From contig JBOGUF010000041.1 in NCBI GenBank assembly GCA_050696075.1, forward strand, positions 1 to 33,358: DNA of 33,358 bases. The letters are read 5' to 3'. Positions 22,132-29,998 of this stretch are shown in pieces (the stretch's first letter is position 1; each line of letters opens with the position of its first letter). A model generated the notes under the pieces. That model had not been told where the DNA came from. It ran no database searches and saw nothing but the letters and a program-made list of their open reading frames with translations. This DNA is from JBOGUF01 sp050696075. Its GTDB lineage: Bacteria; Chloroflexota; Chloroflexia; Thermomicrobiales; UBA6265. A program made the translations under genes and the position numbers.

Positions 22132-23517
22132 GGGAAGGATCGCTGTCGCGTCGAGCAGCTCGATGGCTGCCTCGACGACCGCCTCGCCTGCTTCCGGGGC
22201 GAAACAGGCCGGATAACCGTAGTAGCGGTAGGCCTCGTCCACCTCGTAGCCGCCGTCTGGATAGGCCGTGCGGTGCGGGATGTACCCAGGGGTTCCGTTC
22301 GCGTACGCCAGGGTCACGACGGGGCGCGGCGCGGCGCGCTCCTTGATGGCCAGCCCGAACTCCACGAACAGCTCGCCCGGCAGCAGGACGAGCGCGACGT
22401 CGCCGAGCGCAATCACCATCACCTCGGCCTCGACGACGGCAGGGAGACGACCAGCCTGGAGCGCCTCCGCCCAGGCCAGGAAGACCTGGAGTCGCTCGAT
22501 CGCGCCGGGATGCCGCTCGCCCTCCGCCAGCGATCGACGCTCCTCATGCCAGCGTTCGACCAGCCCGCGCAGGTCGTTGGAAGAGACGGCCGGCAGCAGT
22601 GGCAGACGGACGATGCGATGGGCGACGCCCATCCGAACCGGGGAGATCGCGGCGGGCATGACCGGCAGCGACGCATCGACGCGCGCGGCTTGCTCCGCGG
22701 CCTGCATCGCGGCGCCGGCGATCGCCCGCCCGATCCGCTCCGCCTCGCCAAACGTCCGCCACCGCGGATCGCGCCCGCGCTCGCCGTCGCGCAACGTGTG
22801 ACCGGTGTTGATCTGGCCGCAGCACCCCGTGGCAAAGAGCGCGGTCGCCCCGGGATAGGCGGCTTCGAGGGTCCGCCGGACAGACCCCGCGTAATCGGCC
22901 GTCGCCAGCGTGTTGGTTGGACCCAGCGTCACCGGGTGGCAGGCATAGCTGACGAGCAGCGCCGCAACCGTGCCGTCGTGCCGCTGGAAACGCAGCACCG
23001 GCACGTCGGCGTCGATGACGCCGCCCGGCACGCGCCGGTTCTTGCCGACGGTGGGCTCCGCGCCGCGAGCCCACCGCACCACGACCGGTTGCAGCGCTCC
23101 AGCCGCCGCCGCGACCGCGTCTGTCGCCGCCTGGCACAGGCGGTCCAGATACTTCTTGTCGCAGCGGCCGAGCCAGCTTCGCGGCAAGGTAGCCGGCCCG
23201 CCATGGGTGTGCGTGCAGACCACGCCGACGCGCTCGCCGGTGAGCCTGATTAGCGCCGCGATGCGTTCGCGGATGATCGCCACCGCGCGCGCCTCGACGT
23301 CGATCACGTCGAGCGTCACCAGCGCCGCGGCGTTCGTCATGGCAGCGTCTTCCGCCCACACTAGCGCCCGCGCGAAGAGATCGTCGTGGACGCCGGCCAT
23401 CGGCTCGACACGAGCGATGAAGCCGGACAGGTCGCTGCCGACCGGCGGCGTGATCGCCACGCTGGCGACGCCGGCGTACAGGCCACGGAGCGCCGCTTCC
23501 TCCAAGCCGTCCGTCAT
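22123..23517 (-). CDS. Neutral/alkaline ceramidase-like hydrolase
   Basis: About 464 residues, cytoplasmic. Family marks of the neutral/alkaline non-lysosomal ceramidase N-terminal domain are present: SVAITPPVGSDLSGF, VVCTHTHGGPATL with the His-x-His zinc motif, ALLVSYACHPVTLGPTN, FATGCCGQIN, and a later LVLLPGELFVEFGL with TLAYANGTPGYIPHR. Many proteins of this family are general amide hydrolases or unassigned catabolic enzymes, not ceramidases. The ATG at 23517 has GAGGAG upstream. It follows the DegT aminotransferase gene closely (41 bp) on the minus strand and is the last gene of the cluster. A role in cleaving an amide or N-acyl group of the imported compound is inferred. Confidence 0.82.
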   Translation of the reverse strand: MTDGLEEAALRGLYAGVASVAITPPVGSDLSGFIARVEPMAGVHDDLFARALVWAEDAAMTNAAALVTLDVIDVEARAVAIIRERIAALIRLTGERVGVVCTHTHGGPATLPRSWLGRCDKKYLDRLCQAATDAVAAAAGALQPVVVRWARGAEPTVGKNRRVPGGVIDADVPVLRFQRHDGTVAALLVSYACHPVTLGPTNTLATADYAGSVRRTLEAAYPGATALFATGCCGQINTGHTLRDGERGRDPRWRTFGEAERIGRAIAGAAMQAAEQAARVDASLPVMPAAISPVRMGVAHRIVRLPLLPAVSSNDLRGLVERWHEERRSLAEGERHPGAIERLQVFLAWAEALQAGRLPAVVEAEVMVIALGDVALVLLPGELFVEFGLAIKERAAPRPVVTLAYANGTPGYIPHRTAYPDGGYEVDEAYRYYGYPACFAPEAGEAVVEAAIELLDATAILPLR

Positions 23518-23557
23518 GGCGCGCTCCTCGCCGCGTCGGCGACCACGGAATCGGGCA

Positions 23558-24784
23558 TCAGCCCCACGCTGCCTGAATTTTGTAGATCGCCGCGACGACG
23601 TCGTCCAGCGCGTCCTGGTCGCCGAGCAGCGCGGTTTGAGTCAACCAGAAGACCTCGCGACAAATCCGCTCGGCGATCGGGCACGCCGCCAGTTGGATCG
23701 TGCCCTCCGCACCGAAGAGCGCCGTCATCGCCCGCTGGATCGCCGGCGATTGGGTGAGCGGGACGTAGCCGGCGCTGACGCGGGTGATACCCTCCGCCCG
23801 CAGCGCGTGCAGAAACGCATCGCGCGTCCGGCCGCCAAAGGCCGCGGCGTCGTAGCGAACAGGGTAGAGGTGGCGTCCGTGTCGCGTGACGCGGGGATCG
23901 ACGGCCAACGGCGCGATGCCGGGCGCCGCGGCCAGCGCGTCGTCGAGGTAGGCCGCGCCGGCGTCCCGGATCGCCTGCTGCCCCGGCAGCCGTTCCAACT
24001 GCGCCAGAAGCACCGCCCCCTGCCATTCGGTCATGCGGAAGTTCCAGCCGAGGCGCTCATGCTGATACCACTCGCCGTCGCGGACGCGACCGACGTTGTG
24101 GAGCGACCAGCACAGCTCGGCCAGTGCCGGGTCGTTCGTGACGACGATCCCGCCTTCGCCGGCGGTGATATTCTTGCCCGCCTGAAAGCTAAAGGCGCCC
24201 AGGTCGCCAATCGCGCCGACGCGTTGTCCCCGCCACTCCGCGCCCCACGCTTGACAGGCGTCTTCCACCACCCGCAACCCGTGCTCCCGCGCGACCGTCA
24301 GCACTCCGTCCATGTCGGCCGGCTGCCCGGCGACGTGGACCGGGACGATCGCCTTCGTCCGCTCCGTGATCGCCGGCGCGATCCGCGCTGGATCGATGGT
24401 GCAGGTCGCGGGGTCGACGTCGACGAAGACCGGCTTCGCCCCGAGCAAGAGGGCGGCGCTCGCCGTGGCAATGAAGGTGTACGGCGTGGTGATCACCTCG
24501 TCGCCAGGGCCGACGCCGACCGCCCGCAGCCCCAACTCGAGAGCCATCGTGCCGTTTGGCACACAGATGCCGAACCGCGCGCCTTGGTATTCCGCGAAGC
24601 GCGCCGCGAAGGTGGCTACCTTGTCGCCGGACAGCTCCCCCCAGGCGCCGGAATGGAGGACCTCCAGCAGCAACCGCTCCTCGCGCTCGTCCGCGACCGG
24701 CCAGCGCGGGAAAGGGGCGGTCCGGACAGGTTCACCGCCGTCCACCGCCAACCGGCTGGCTACCGCCACCTGCTCGTTGCTCAT
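23558..24784 (-). CDS. DegT/DnrJ/EryC1/StrS family PLP-dependent aminotransferase
   Basis: About 408 residues. The PLP-binding Lys204 is in FSFQAGKNITAGEGG, with Asp175 in VEDACQAWGAEW and the cofactor-contacting NGTMALELGL segment near residue 78, all as in sugar aminotransferases. These enzymes convert keto-sugars to amino sugars (or the reverse) with glutamate as amino donor, and some members act on inositol or regulate other pathways. The frame upstream to 24886 overlaps the permease gene, so the ATG at 24784 (with GGAG upstream) is preferred. It follows the DppC-type permease gene in the minus-strand cluster. The substrate is likely a keto-inositol or keto-sugar derived from the imported compound; inference. 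Confidence 0.88.
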   Translation of the reverse strand: MSNEQVAVASRLAVDGGEPVRTAPFPRWPVADEREERLLLEVLHSGAWGELSGDKVATFAARFAEYQGARFGICVPNGTMALELGLRAVGVGPGDEVITTPYTFIATASAALLLGAKPVFVDVDPATCTIDPARIAPAITERTKAIVPVHVAGQPADMDGVLTVAREHGLRVVEDACQAWGAEWRGQRVGAIGDLGAFSFQAGKNITAGEGGIVVTNDPALAELCWSLHNVGRVRDGEWYQHERLGWNFRMTEWQGAVLLAQLERLPGQQAIRDAGAAYLDDALAAAPGIAPLAVDPRVTRHGRHLYPVRYDAAAFGGRTRDAFLHALRAEGITRVSAGYVPLTQSPAIQRAMTALFGAEGTIQLAACPIAERICREVFWLTQTALLGDQDALDDVVAAIYKIQAAWG

Positions 24785-24833
24785 CTCATCTGCTCCAAAC
24801 CGTTGGTACCTCGGTCCCATGGTGGCCGTGCGG

Positions 24834-25733
24834 TCAGCGACCCGCCAGCCGCGGATCGAGCGCCTCGCGCAAACCCTCGCCGACAAAGTTGACGGCCAGC
24901 ACCGTCAACACGATCAGGAGGCCGGGATAGACGCCCTGCATGGGCGCCACGAAGATGTAGTTGTTGGCGTTGCTGAGCATTGATCCCCAACTGGCCTGGG
25001 GCGGCTGAATCCCTAACCCCAGGTAGCTTAAGGCGGACTCGGTCAAGATGCCGGTGGCGACCGCCAACGTCGCCACGACGATCACCGTCGAGACGACGTT
25101 GAGCAGGATGTGTCGCATGACGCCGAGGTCGGTCTGGCCGCTGACCCGCGCCGCCAGGACGAATTCCTTCTCGCGAATCGCCAGGCATTCGCCGCGGATC
25201 AGCCGCGCCGTCACCATCCACTGCGTCAAGCCGATGATGACGATGGTGTTGAAGAGACTCGGTCCCAGAAACGCGGCGGCGGCGAGCACGATGAAGAAGG
25301 TCGGCATCGCCAGCATCGTGTCGGTGAAGCGCATCAGCAGGCTATCCACCAGCCCGCCGAGATATCCCGACGCGAGACCGACCAGGAGACCGAGCACGGT
25401 CGTGCATACGGCAACCAGCAAGCCGACCGCGAGGGAGACGCGGCCGCCGACCAGGAGCCGCGCTAAGATGTCCCGCCCCAGCGGGTCGCACCCGAACGGG
25501 TGGCTGGTGCTCGGCCCTTCGAGGCTGAGGCAACTGAGCGTGTTCGGGTGCAGGTCGAGGTATCGGCTGGTCACGATGGGGCCGGCTAGGGCGGCGACGA
25601 CCAGCACCGCGAGCATCGCCAGACCGAGTAGGCTGAGCCGGTTCGAGGCGAAGCGCCGCCAGCGCCACCGGCGCGGCGTGGACGCGCCGCGTAGGACCGG
25701 GGTAGGGCGATCGAGCGTCGCCAAGGATGCCAC
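24834..25733 (-). CDS. Peptide-type ABC transporter permease (DppC family)
   Basis: About 299 residues, six hydrophobic segments. The conserved DppC core is LAARVSGQTDLGVMRHILLNVVSTVIVVATLAVATGILTESALSYLGLGIQPPQASWGSML, with an LGxD-type HPFGCDPLGRDILARLLVG motif earlier. The start is the GTG at 25733, two bases after the DppB stop, with GAGGGA upstream; a longer frame to 26261 reads through the DppB gene in another frame. With DppB it forms the channel for a di/oligopeptide- or oligosaccharide-type importer. The ATPase genes (DppD/DppF type) are not in the window, so the subunits must be encoded elsewhere. Confidence 0.92.
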   Translation of the reverse strand: MASLATLDRPTPVLRGASTPRRWRWRRFASNRLSLLGLAMLAVLVVAALAGPIVTSRYLDLHPNTLSCLSLEGPSTSHPFGCDPLGRDILARLLVGGRVSLAVGLLVAVCTTVLGLLVGLASGYLGGLVDSLLMRFTDTMLAMPTFFIVLAAAAFLGPSLFNTIVIIGLTQWMVTARLIRGECLAIREKEFVLAARVSGQTDLGVMRHILLNVVSTVIVVATLAVATGILTESALSYLGLGIQPPQASWGSMLSNANNYIFVAPMQGVYPGLLIVLTVLAVNFVGEGLREALDPRLAGR

Positions 25734-25735
25734 GC

Positions 25736-26692
25736 CTATCCCTCGAGCTTGATCCGCGGATCGATCGCCGCGTAGGCGATATCCGCCAGCAGATTGCCGA
25801 GAATCGTCAACACCCCGGTGAAAACGACCAGCCCCATCACCACCGGGTAGTCCCGTTGCAGCACCGCCTCCCAGCCGAGGCGGCCGATCCCCGGCCAGGC
25901 GAAGATCGTCTCGATCACCACCGCGCCCCCGATCAGCGTCGGCAGGCGCAGGCCGACCAGCGTGACCAGCGGCAACAGCGCGTTCTTCAGCGCGTGCCGG
26001 AACAGCACCAACTGTTCGCCGAGTCCCTTGGCGCGCGCGGTACGGACGTAGTCCTCGACCAGCACGTCGGTCATGCTCGATCGAACGAGCCGGGTCAGCG
26101 CCGCTGTCCCTTCCAATCCCAGGACGATCGCCGGCAGGGCGAGGTGGTGGAGGACGTCGAGGACGGGCCAGGTGACCGGCCGGCCGACGGTTTCCATCCC
26201 TTGGACCGGGAACCAGCCCAACTGGACGCCGAAGACGATGATCACCACAATCGCCGCCCAAAACGCTGGGATCGAGACGCCGAAAAAAGCGAAGATGGTC
26301 AGACCGTAGTCGAGCGGCGAGTTGCGGTACAGGCTGGACAGCACCCCGAGCGGGACGGCGAGGACAAGGGACAAGACCAGGGCGCTGCCGGTCAGCAGCG
26401 CCGTCGCCGGCAGCCGGTCCAGGATCTTCTCCCGCACCGGCGTGCCATCGATGAACGAATCGCCGAAGTCCAGCCGGATCGCCCGCCAGAGCCAGTCGGC
26501 GAACTGGATGTGGAGGGGACGATCGAGACCCAACCGCTCGCGCATCTGCTCCAGATTCTCGCCGCTCAACGACTGGAGATCGACGCTGCCCGTCGCGCCC
26601 GGCGTCAAGTGGACGAGCCCGAACGACAGCACGAACAGAATCAGCAATTGCGGCCCCAACTGCGCGGCACGGCGGAGCAGGTAGCGGTTCAC
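25736..26692 (-). CDS. Peptide-type ABC transporter permease (DppB family)
   Basis: About 318 residues, six hydrophobic segments. The N-terminus (NRYLLRRAAQLGPQLLILFVLSFGLVHLTPG) and the C-terminal RTARAKGLGEQLVLFRHALKNALLPLVTLVGLRLPTLIGGAVVIETIFAWPGIGRL loop are family signatures. The GTG at 26692 is chosen since GGAGG lies seven bases upstream; an ATG at 26698 is nearer to the same GGAGG. It is downstream of the binding-protein gene, separated by ~230 bp of palindromes, and two bases ahead of DppC. Family members transport peptides, but neighbours here (a glycosidase and a ROK regulator) hint at an oligosaccharide or glycoside. Confidence 0.92.
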   Translation of the reverse strand: MNRYLLRRAAQLGPQLLILFVLSFGLVHLTPGATGSVDLQSLSGENLEQMRERLGLDRPLHIQFADWLWRAIRLDFGDSFIDGTPVREKILDRLPATALLTGSALVLSLVLAVPLGVLSSLYRNSPLDYGLTIFAFFGVSIPAFWAAIVVIIVFGVQLGWFPVQGMETVGRPVTWPVLDVLHHLALPAIVLGLEGTAALTRLVRSSMTDVLVEDYVRTARAKGLGEQLVLFRHALKNALLPLVTLVGLRLPTLIGGAVVIETIFAWPGIGRLGWEAVLQRDYPVVMGLVVFTGVLTILGNLLADIAYAAIDPRIKLEG

Positions 26693-26710
26693 CGTCATCC
26701 CCTCCGGAGG

Positions 26711-26770
26711 CGTGAGGCGTGAGGGCTTAGGCGTGAGGGAATAGGAACTACGTCGTCGTGCCCCTAACGC
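26711..26770. repeat. Word-like repeat sharing the ACGTCGTCGT core
   Basis: AGGCGTGAGGCGTGAGGGC, then ACTACGTCGTCGT and CCCCTAACGCG. The same core and CCCCTAACGC are in the repeat at 9464-9556. It is next to the larger palindrome at 26775-26922. Confidence 0.55.
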
Positions 26771-26774
26771 GTAA

Positions 26775-26922
26775 GTCGTGTTTGCAACCCGTCATGCTGA
26801 GCGCAGGCGAAGCATCCCCCGGCGAAGCCGCACGCGCATCGACCCCGCGTCCGCGGCCGGCGCGGCGCTTCGCGCGGGGATGCTTCGATGCCTCAGCATG
26901 ACGGAGCTGCTCAAACACGCCC
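26775..26922. repeat. Dispersed palindrome, GTCATGCTGAG family with outer TGTTTGCA arms (copy C)
   Basis: The best-preserved copy. The outer arms TCGTGTTTGCAACCC and GCTCAAACACGCC enclose GTCATGCTGAGC and CTCAGCATGACGG, and nested GAAGCATCCCC and GGGGATGCTTCG. It lies between the binding-protein and DppB genes, within a few bases of the binding-protein stop. Confidence 0.75.
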
Positions 26923-26929
26923 TAACCCC

Positions 26930-28609
26930 TCACGCCCCGACCCGCCAGCGATTCATGAAGAAGCCTGGCCCAACGCTCGACAACGTGCCCTGGCCCGTCT
27001 CGTCCAGGACAACGTTGGGTTGGCCGATCAGTTGGTAGGCGGGATGGGCGAAGGGGATGAGCGGCAGGTCATTGTAGACCAGCTCTTGGACCTGCTGCGC
27101 CAGCGCGGCGCGCTGATCGACGTCGGTCGTGGCGTAGGCGTCGGCCAATAGTTGATCGACCTGGTCGTTCTTGTAGCTGAAGACGTTGCGCGTCCCGCCG
27201 TCTTCGAGCGTCCGATCAGTACTCTGGAAGAGCTGTGTCAGGCCAACGATCGCGTCGGAAGTCAGCGGCCAGCCAACGGTTGCCAGTTGGTACCGGCCCG
27301 ACATCGTTTCGACCAGGCGAGCCAGCTCGACGGAGACGATCTCGACGTCGATGCCGGCCTCCAGCCAACTGGCCTGGGCGATGGCCGCGATGTCCTGCCA
27401 CTGCTGCGCTGCCCACGCCTGGTACTGGAACGCCAGCGGTTGGCCATCTTTCTCGCGGACGCCGTCGTCACCCATCATCCAGCCCGCCTCGTCGAGCAGG
27501 GCCCCCGCGGCGTCGACGTCTCGCCTGATCGGGGCCAGATCGTCGTTGTGATACGGGCCATAGGCGGGCGAGACGACCGTGTTGGCCGGGATCCCGTTGC
27601 TGTAGAGCAGCGACTGGATCCGCTCGCGGTCGAGCGCCAACTGGAGCGCCTGGCGGACGTTGACGTCCTGCAACAGCGGCGTTTGCAGATCGACGTTGAT
27701 GCCGTGAACGCTGCCGGCCAGCCCGCGGAAGACGACGTAGCCCTGCGTCTCCAGGTTCGCCATCGTCGTCGGGTTGAACTGGATCACGTCGAGCTCGCCG
27801 GCGAGGAGGCCGGCTTGCTGAGCCGCGGCCTCGGGCGAGTCCCGCAGGATAATGCGCTCGGTGAACGGCGGTTCGCCCCAGTAATCGGGGTTGTGATCGA
27901 GGGTGATGAAGCCCGTCTGCCGTTCTGTCACCCGGTACGGGCCGGTCCCGACCGGCATCTCGCTGAATGCCTCGTCGTAAACATTCTCCACCAGCAGGTG
28001 GGCGGGCAGGACGGTGAGTTGCTCCGCCAACACCGTCAGGAGCGGGCTGTACGGCTCGGTCAGCGTGATTACGACCGTGCCGTCGTCCGGCGTCTCAACC
28101 GCACTGATGTAGGTCCGCACCGTCTCTTGCGCCGCCGCCTGGCTGCCTTCGGCGGCGGCGGCCTCGATCGTGAATTTGACGTCGTTTGAGGTGAAAGGTT
28201 GACCGTCGTGCCAGGTCACGCCCGAGCGCAGCGTGAAGGTGAGGGACAGTTGGTCCTCGCTGACGGTCCACTCCGAGGCCAAGCCGGGCACGATCTCGAA
28301 GTTGGGCGAAAACTTAGTCAGCCCTTCCATGACGTGGTAGGCGGCGGCGAGCGCGCTCGTGAAGCGGGCGACAAACGGGTGGAGCGTCGTCAATTCGCTC
28401 ATCCGGGCGGCATAGATGATTTGGCCGGACGGGGTCGTCTGGTCCTGGGCGGCAGCAGACCTGAGGCCGCCGGCGGTCCCAGCCAGCGCTCCGGCTGACA
28501 CCCCCAATGCGGCGACCCCCGTCAGGAAGGTGCGCCGCGTCACCGGCGCCGGTCCCGCTGCATCGTTGTCCGGGCGCGGGCTTGATCGTTTCGAGGACGA
28601 TCGCTGCAT
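26930..28609 (-). CDS. ABC transporter substrate-binding protein, dipeptide/oligosaccharide type (family 5), Tat-exported
   Basis: About 559 residues. A twin-arginine motif (VTRRTFLTG) with hydrophobic AALGVSAGALAGTAGG and an Ala cleavage region marks Tat export. The mature part shows the family-5 pattern: SELTTLHPFVARFTSA, the EGLTKFSPNFEIVPGLASEWTVSEDQLSLTFTLRSGVTWHDGQPFTSNDVKFTIE segment, and GPYRVTERQTGFITLDHNPDYWGEP. The ATG at 28609 has GAGG upstream; the frame to 28693 lacks a ribosome site. It feeds the DppB-DppC permeases after a repeat-filled gap. Its place after a ROK regulator, a dehydratase and a glycosidase suggests the ligand is an oligosaccharide or glycoside. Confidence 0.9.
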   Translation of the reverse strand: MQRSSSKRSSPRPDNDAAGPAPVTRRTFLTGVAALGVSAGALAGTAGGLRSAAAQDQTTPSGQIIYAARMSELTTLHPFVARFTSALAAAYHVMEGLTKFSPNFEIVPGLASEWTVSEDQLSLTFTLRSGVTWHDGQPFTSNDVKFTIEAAAAEGSQAAAQETVRTYISAVETPDDGTVVITLTEPYSPLLTVLAEQLTVLPAHLLVENVYDEAFSEMPVGTGPYRVTERQTGFITLDHNPDYWGEPPFTERIILRDSPEAAAQQAGLLAGELDVIQFNPTTMANLETQGYVVFRGLAGSVHGINVDLQTPLLQDVNVRQALQLALDRERIQSLLYSNGIPANTVVSPAYGPYHNDDLAPIRRDVDAAGALLDEAGWMMGDDGVREKDGQPLAFQYQAWAAQQWQDIAAIAQASWLEAGIDVEIVSVELARLVETMSGRYQLATVGWPLTSDAIVGLTQLFQSTDRTLEDGGTRNVFSYKNDQVDQLLADAYATTDVDQRAALAQQVQELVYNDLPLIPFAHPAYQLIGQPNVVLDETGQGTLSSVGPGFFMNRWRVGA

Positions 28610-28676
28610 GACGTGCCTCGCTTTCTTTGCTATTCCCCGATCGTCGAAGACGATCGGGGTGTCAGGATGATCGCGA

Positions 28677-29912
28677 CTAGGCCGCCGTTTCAACCGTGGT
28701 CAACGAGACGTGAGGGCGGGCCAAGAGCTCCCCCGCGCGCTGGAGGACCAGAGCCGCCGCGCCCAGCGGCACCGCTCGTTCCCGCGCCTCGCCCGCGACG
28801 ACGCGGACCGCGCGCCGCGAAAGCGGTAGCGTCCACGCCTGAAGCTCCCGGTCGATGGCGTCGATCAGGACCTGTCCCCACTCGGCCGTGGGACCGCCCA
28901 GGATGACCACCGCAGGGTTGAGCGCGTTGACCAGGTTGGCGATCGCCAATCCCAACCACCGCGCCGTCTCCCGCACGATTTCGAGCGCGAGCGGATCGCC
29001 ACCGGTCGCCGCGCCGCCGATTGCCGCAATGCCGTCCATATCCGGCGCTCCCTCCGCCAGGAGGGACCTGAGCGCGCTGTCGCGGCTCGTGGTGAGGAGG
29101 CGCCGTCCCCGGCCGAGAATGGCGGCGGTGGAGACGAGCGCCTCCAGGCAGCCGTGGCTCCCGCATGCGCACGCCGGTCCACGCGGATCGACGGTCATGT
29201 GCCCGATTTCACCGGCCATGAAGCTCGATCCCCAGTGAATCTCGTGACCGAGGACGATCGCTCCCGCGACGCCGCGGCCAAGATAGAGGTAGATCAGGTC
29301 ATGCGCCTGCTCCTTCCCCAGCACCCACAACTCGCCCAAACCCGCGGCTTTGCCGCGGTCGGTGACCATCACCGGCGTCTGCAGCCGCGCTTCGAGCAGC
29401 CCGCGTAGTGGCACGCCCCGCCACCCGAGGCGCGTCGCGGAGTCGACCGTGTCTTGCGCCGGGTCGACCAGGCCGGGCGCCGCGACGCCGCAGCCGAGCA
29501 ACGCCGACCGGTCCCGATCGGCGAAGAGGGCGTCAATGCCCGCGGCGATCGTGTCGACGACGACCTCGACCCGCGGGGTTGCCATCGGGAGATCGACGGC
29601 GGCGACGGATTCGCCGCGCAAGGTCACGAGCAGCAGGCGACAACCGGCGGCGTCGATCTCCACACCGACCACCAACCGGCTCGTCTCGCGCACGGCGAGC
29701 AGGATCGGCTTGCGCCCCCCGGTCGAGACGCCGGCGCCGATCTCGTGCACGATCCCGTCGTCGATCAAACGGGCAACGACGGCGGAGATGGTCGGTTTGT
29801 TCAGGCGCGTGAGCCGAGCCAACTCGGCACGGGAGAGCGTCCTCCGCGTGAGCAGGAGGTCGATGATGCGTCGTCGAAGGGTAACGGAGCCTCGCCGGCG
29901 CGCGGGAACCAT
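28677..29912 (-). CDS. ROK family transcriptional regulator
   Basis: About 411 residues. The N-terminal winged helix-turn-helix (LSRAELARLTRLNKPTISAVVARLIDDGIVHE) is followed by a ROK kinase-like domain with GVAAPGLVDPAQDTVDSATRLGW, a LYLYLGRGVAGAIVLGHEIHWGSSFMAGEIGHMTV stretch and a zinc-binding Cys cluster PACACGSHGCLEAL. Members such as NagC and XylR bind sugars and repress or activate sugar operons. The ATG at 29912 follows GGTAGGTG; an upstream GTG at 29921 lacks one. A clear promoter and an AT-rich inverted repeat lie just upstream, suggesting autoregulation. It likely controls the surrounding glycan cluster. Confidence 0.93.
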   Translation of the reverse strand: MVPARRRGSVTLRRRIIDLLLTRRTLSRAELARLTRLNKPTISAVVARLIDDGIVHEIGAGVSTGGRKPILLAVRETSRLVVGVEIDAAGCRLLLVTLRGESVAAVDLPMATPRVEVVVDTIAAGIDALFADRDRSALLGCGVAAPGLVDPAQDTVDSATRLGWRGVPLRGLLEARLQTPVMVTDRGKAAGLGELWVLGKEQAHDLIYLYLGRGVAGAIVLGHEIHWGSSFMAGEIGHMTVDPRGPACACGSHGCLEALVSTAAILGRGRRLLTTSRDSALRSLLAEGAPDMDGIAAIGGAATGGDPLALEIVRETARWLGLAIANLVNALNPAVVILGGPTAEWGQVLIDAIDRELQAWTLPLSRRAVRVVAGEARERAVPLGAAALVLQRAGELLARPHVSLTTVETAA

Positions 29913-29944
29913 GCTGAGCACCTACCGCAATTCACCTGCGTGCA

Positions 29945-29969
29945 ACTAAGTTCATTTTAATAACAAAGT
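29945..29969. promoter_or_regulatory. AT-rich inverted repeat, candidate ROK operator
   Basis: ACTAAGTT (29945-29952), a 9-bp spacer, then AACAAAGT (29962-29969): six of eight positions are complementary. The stretch is strikingly AT-rich in a GC-rich context and overlaps the -10 of the promoter below. ROK-family operators are typically AT-rich inverted repeats of this type. Confidence 0.55.
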
Positions 29970-29985
29970 CGCACACGGCTGTCAA
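29957..29985 (-). promoter_or_regulatory. Sigma-70-type promoter of the ROK regulator gene
   Basis: On the minus strand a perfect TTGACA (29980-29985) and TATTAA (29957-29962) are separated by exactly 17 bp. Transcription would start near 29950, about 40 bases before the ATG at 29912. The -10 is within the inverted repeat at 29945-29969. Confidence 0.65.
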
Positions 29986-29998
29986 CGGGGCATGGCGC

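Noticed and set aside
22970..24892. A 640-codon plus-strand open frame
   Set aside because: It lies antisense to the ceramidase-like and DegT genes, has low-complexity Arg/Pro-rich content and no family motifs. Long antisense frames are expected in GC-rich DNA.
25734..26261. Extending the DppC gene upstream to 26261
   Set aside because: This would read through DppB in another frame, giving Arg/Gly-rich residues without homology. The GTG at 25733 has a ribosome site and correct family start.
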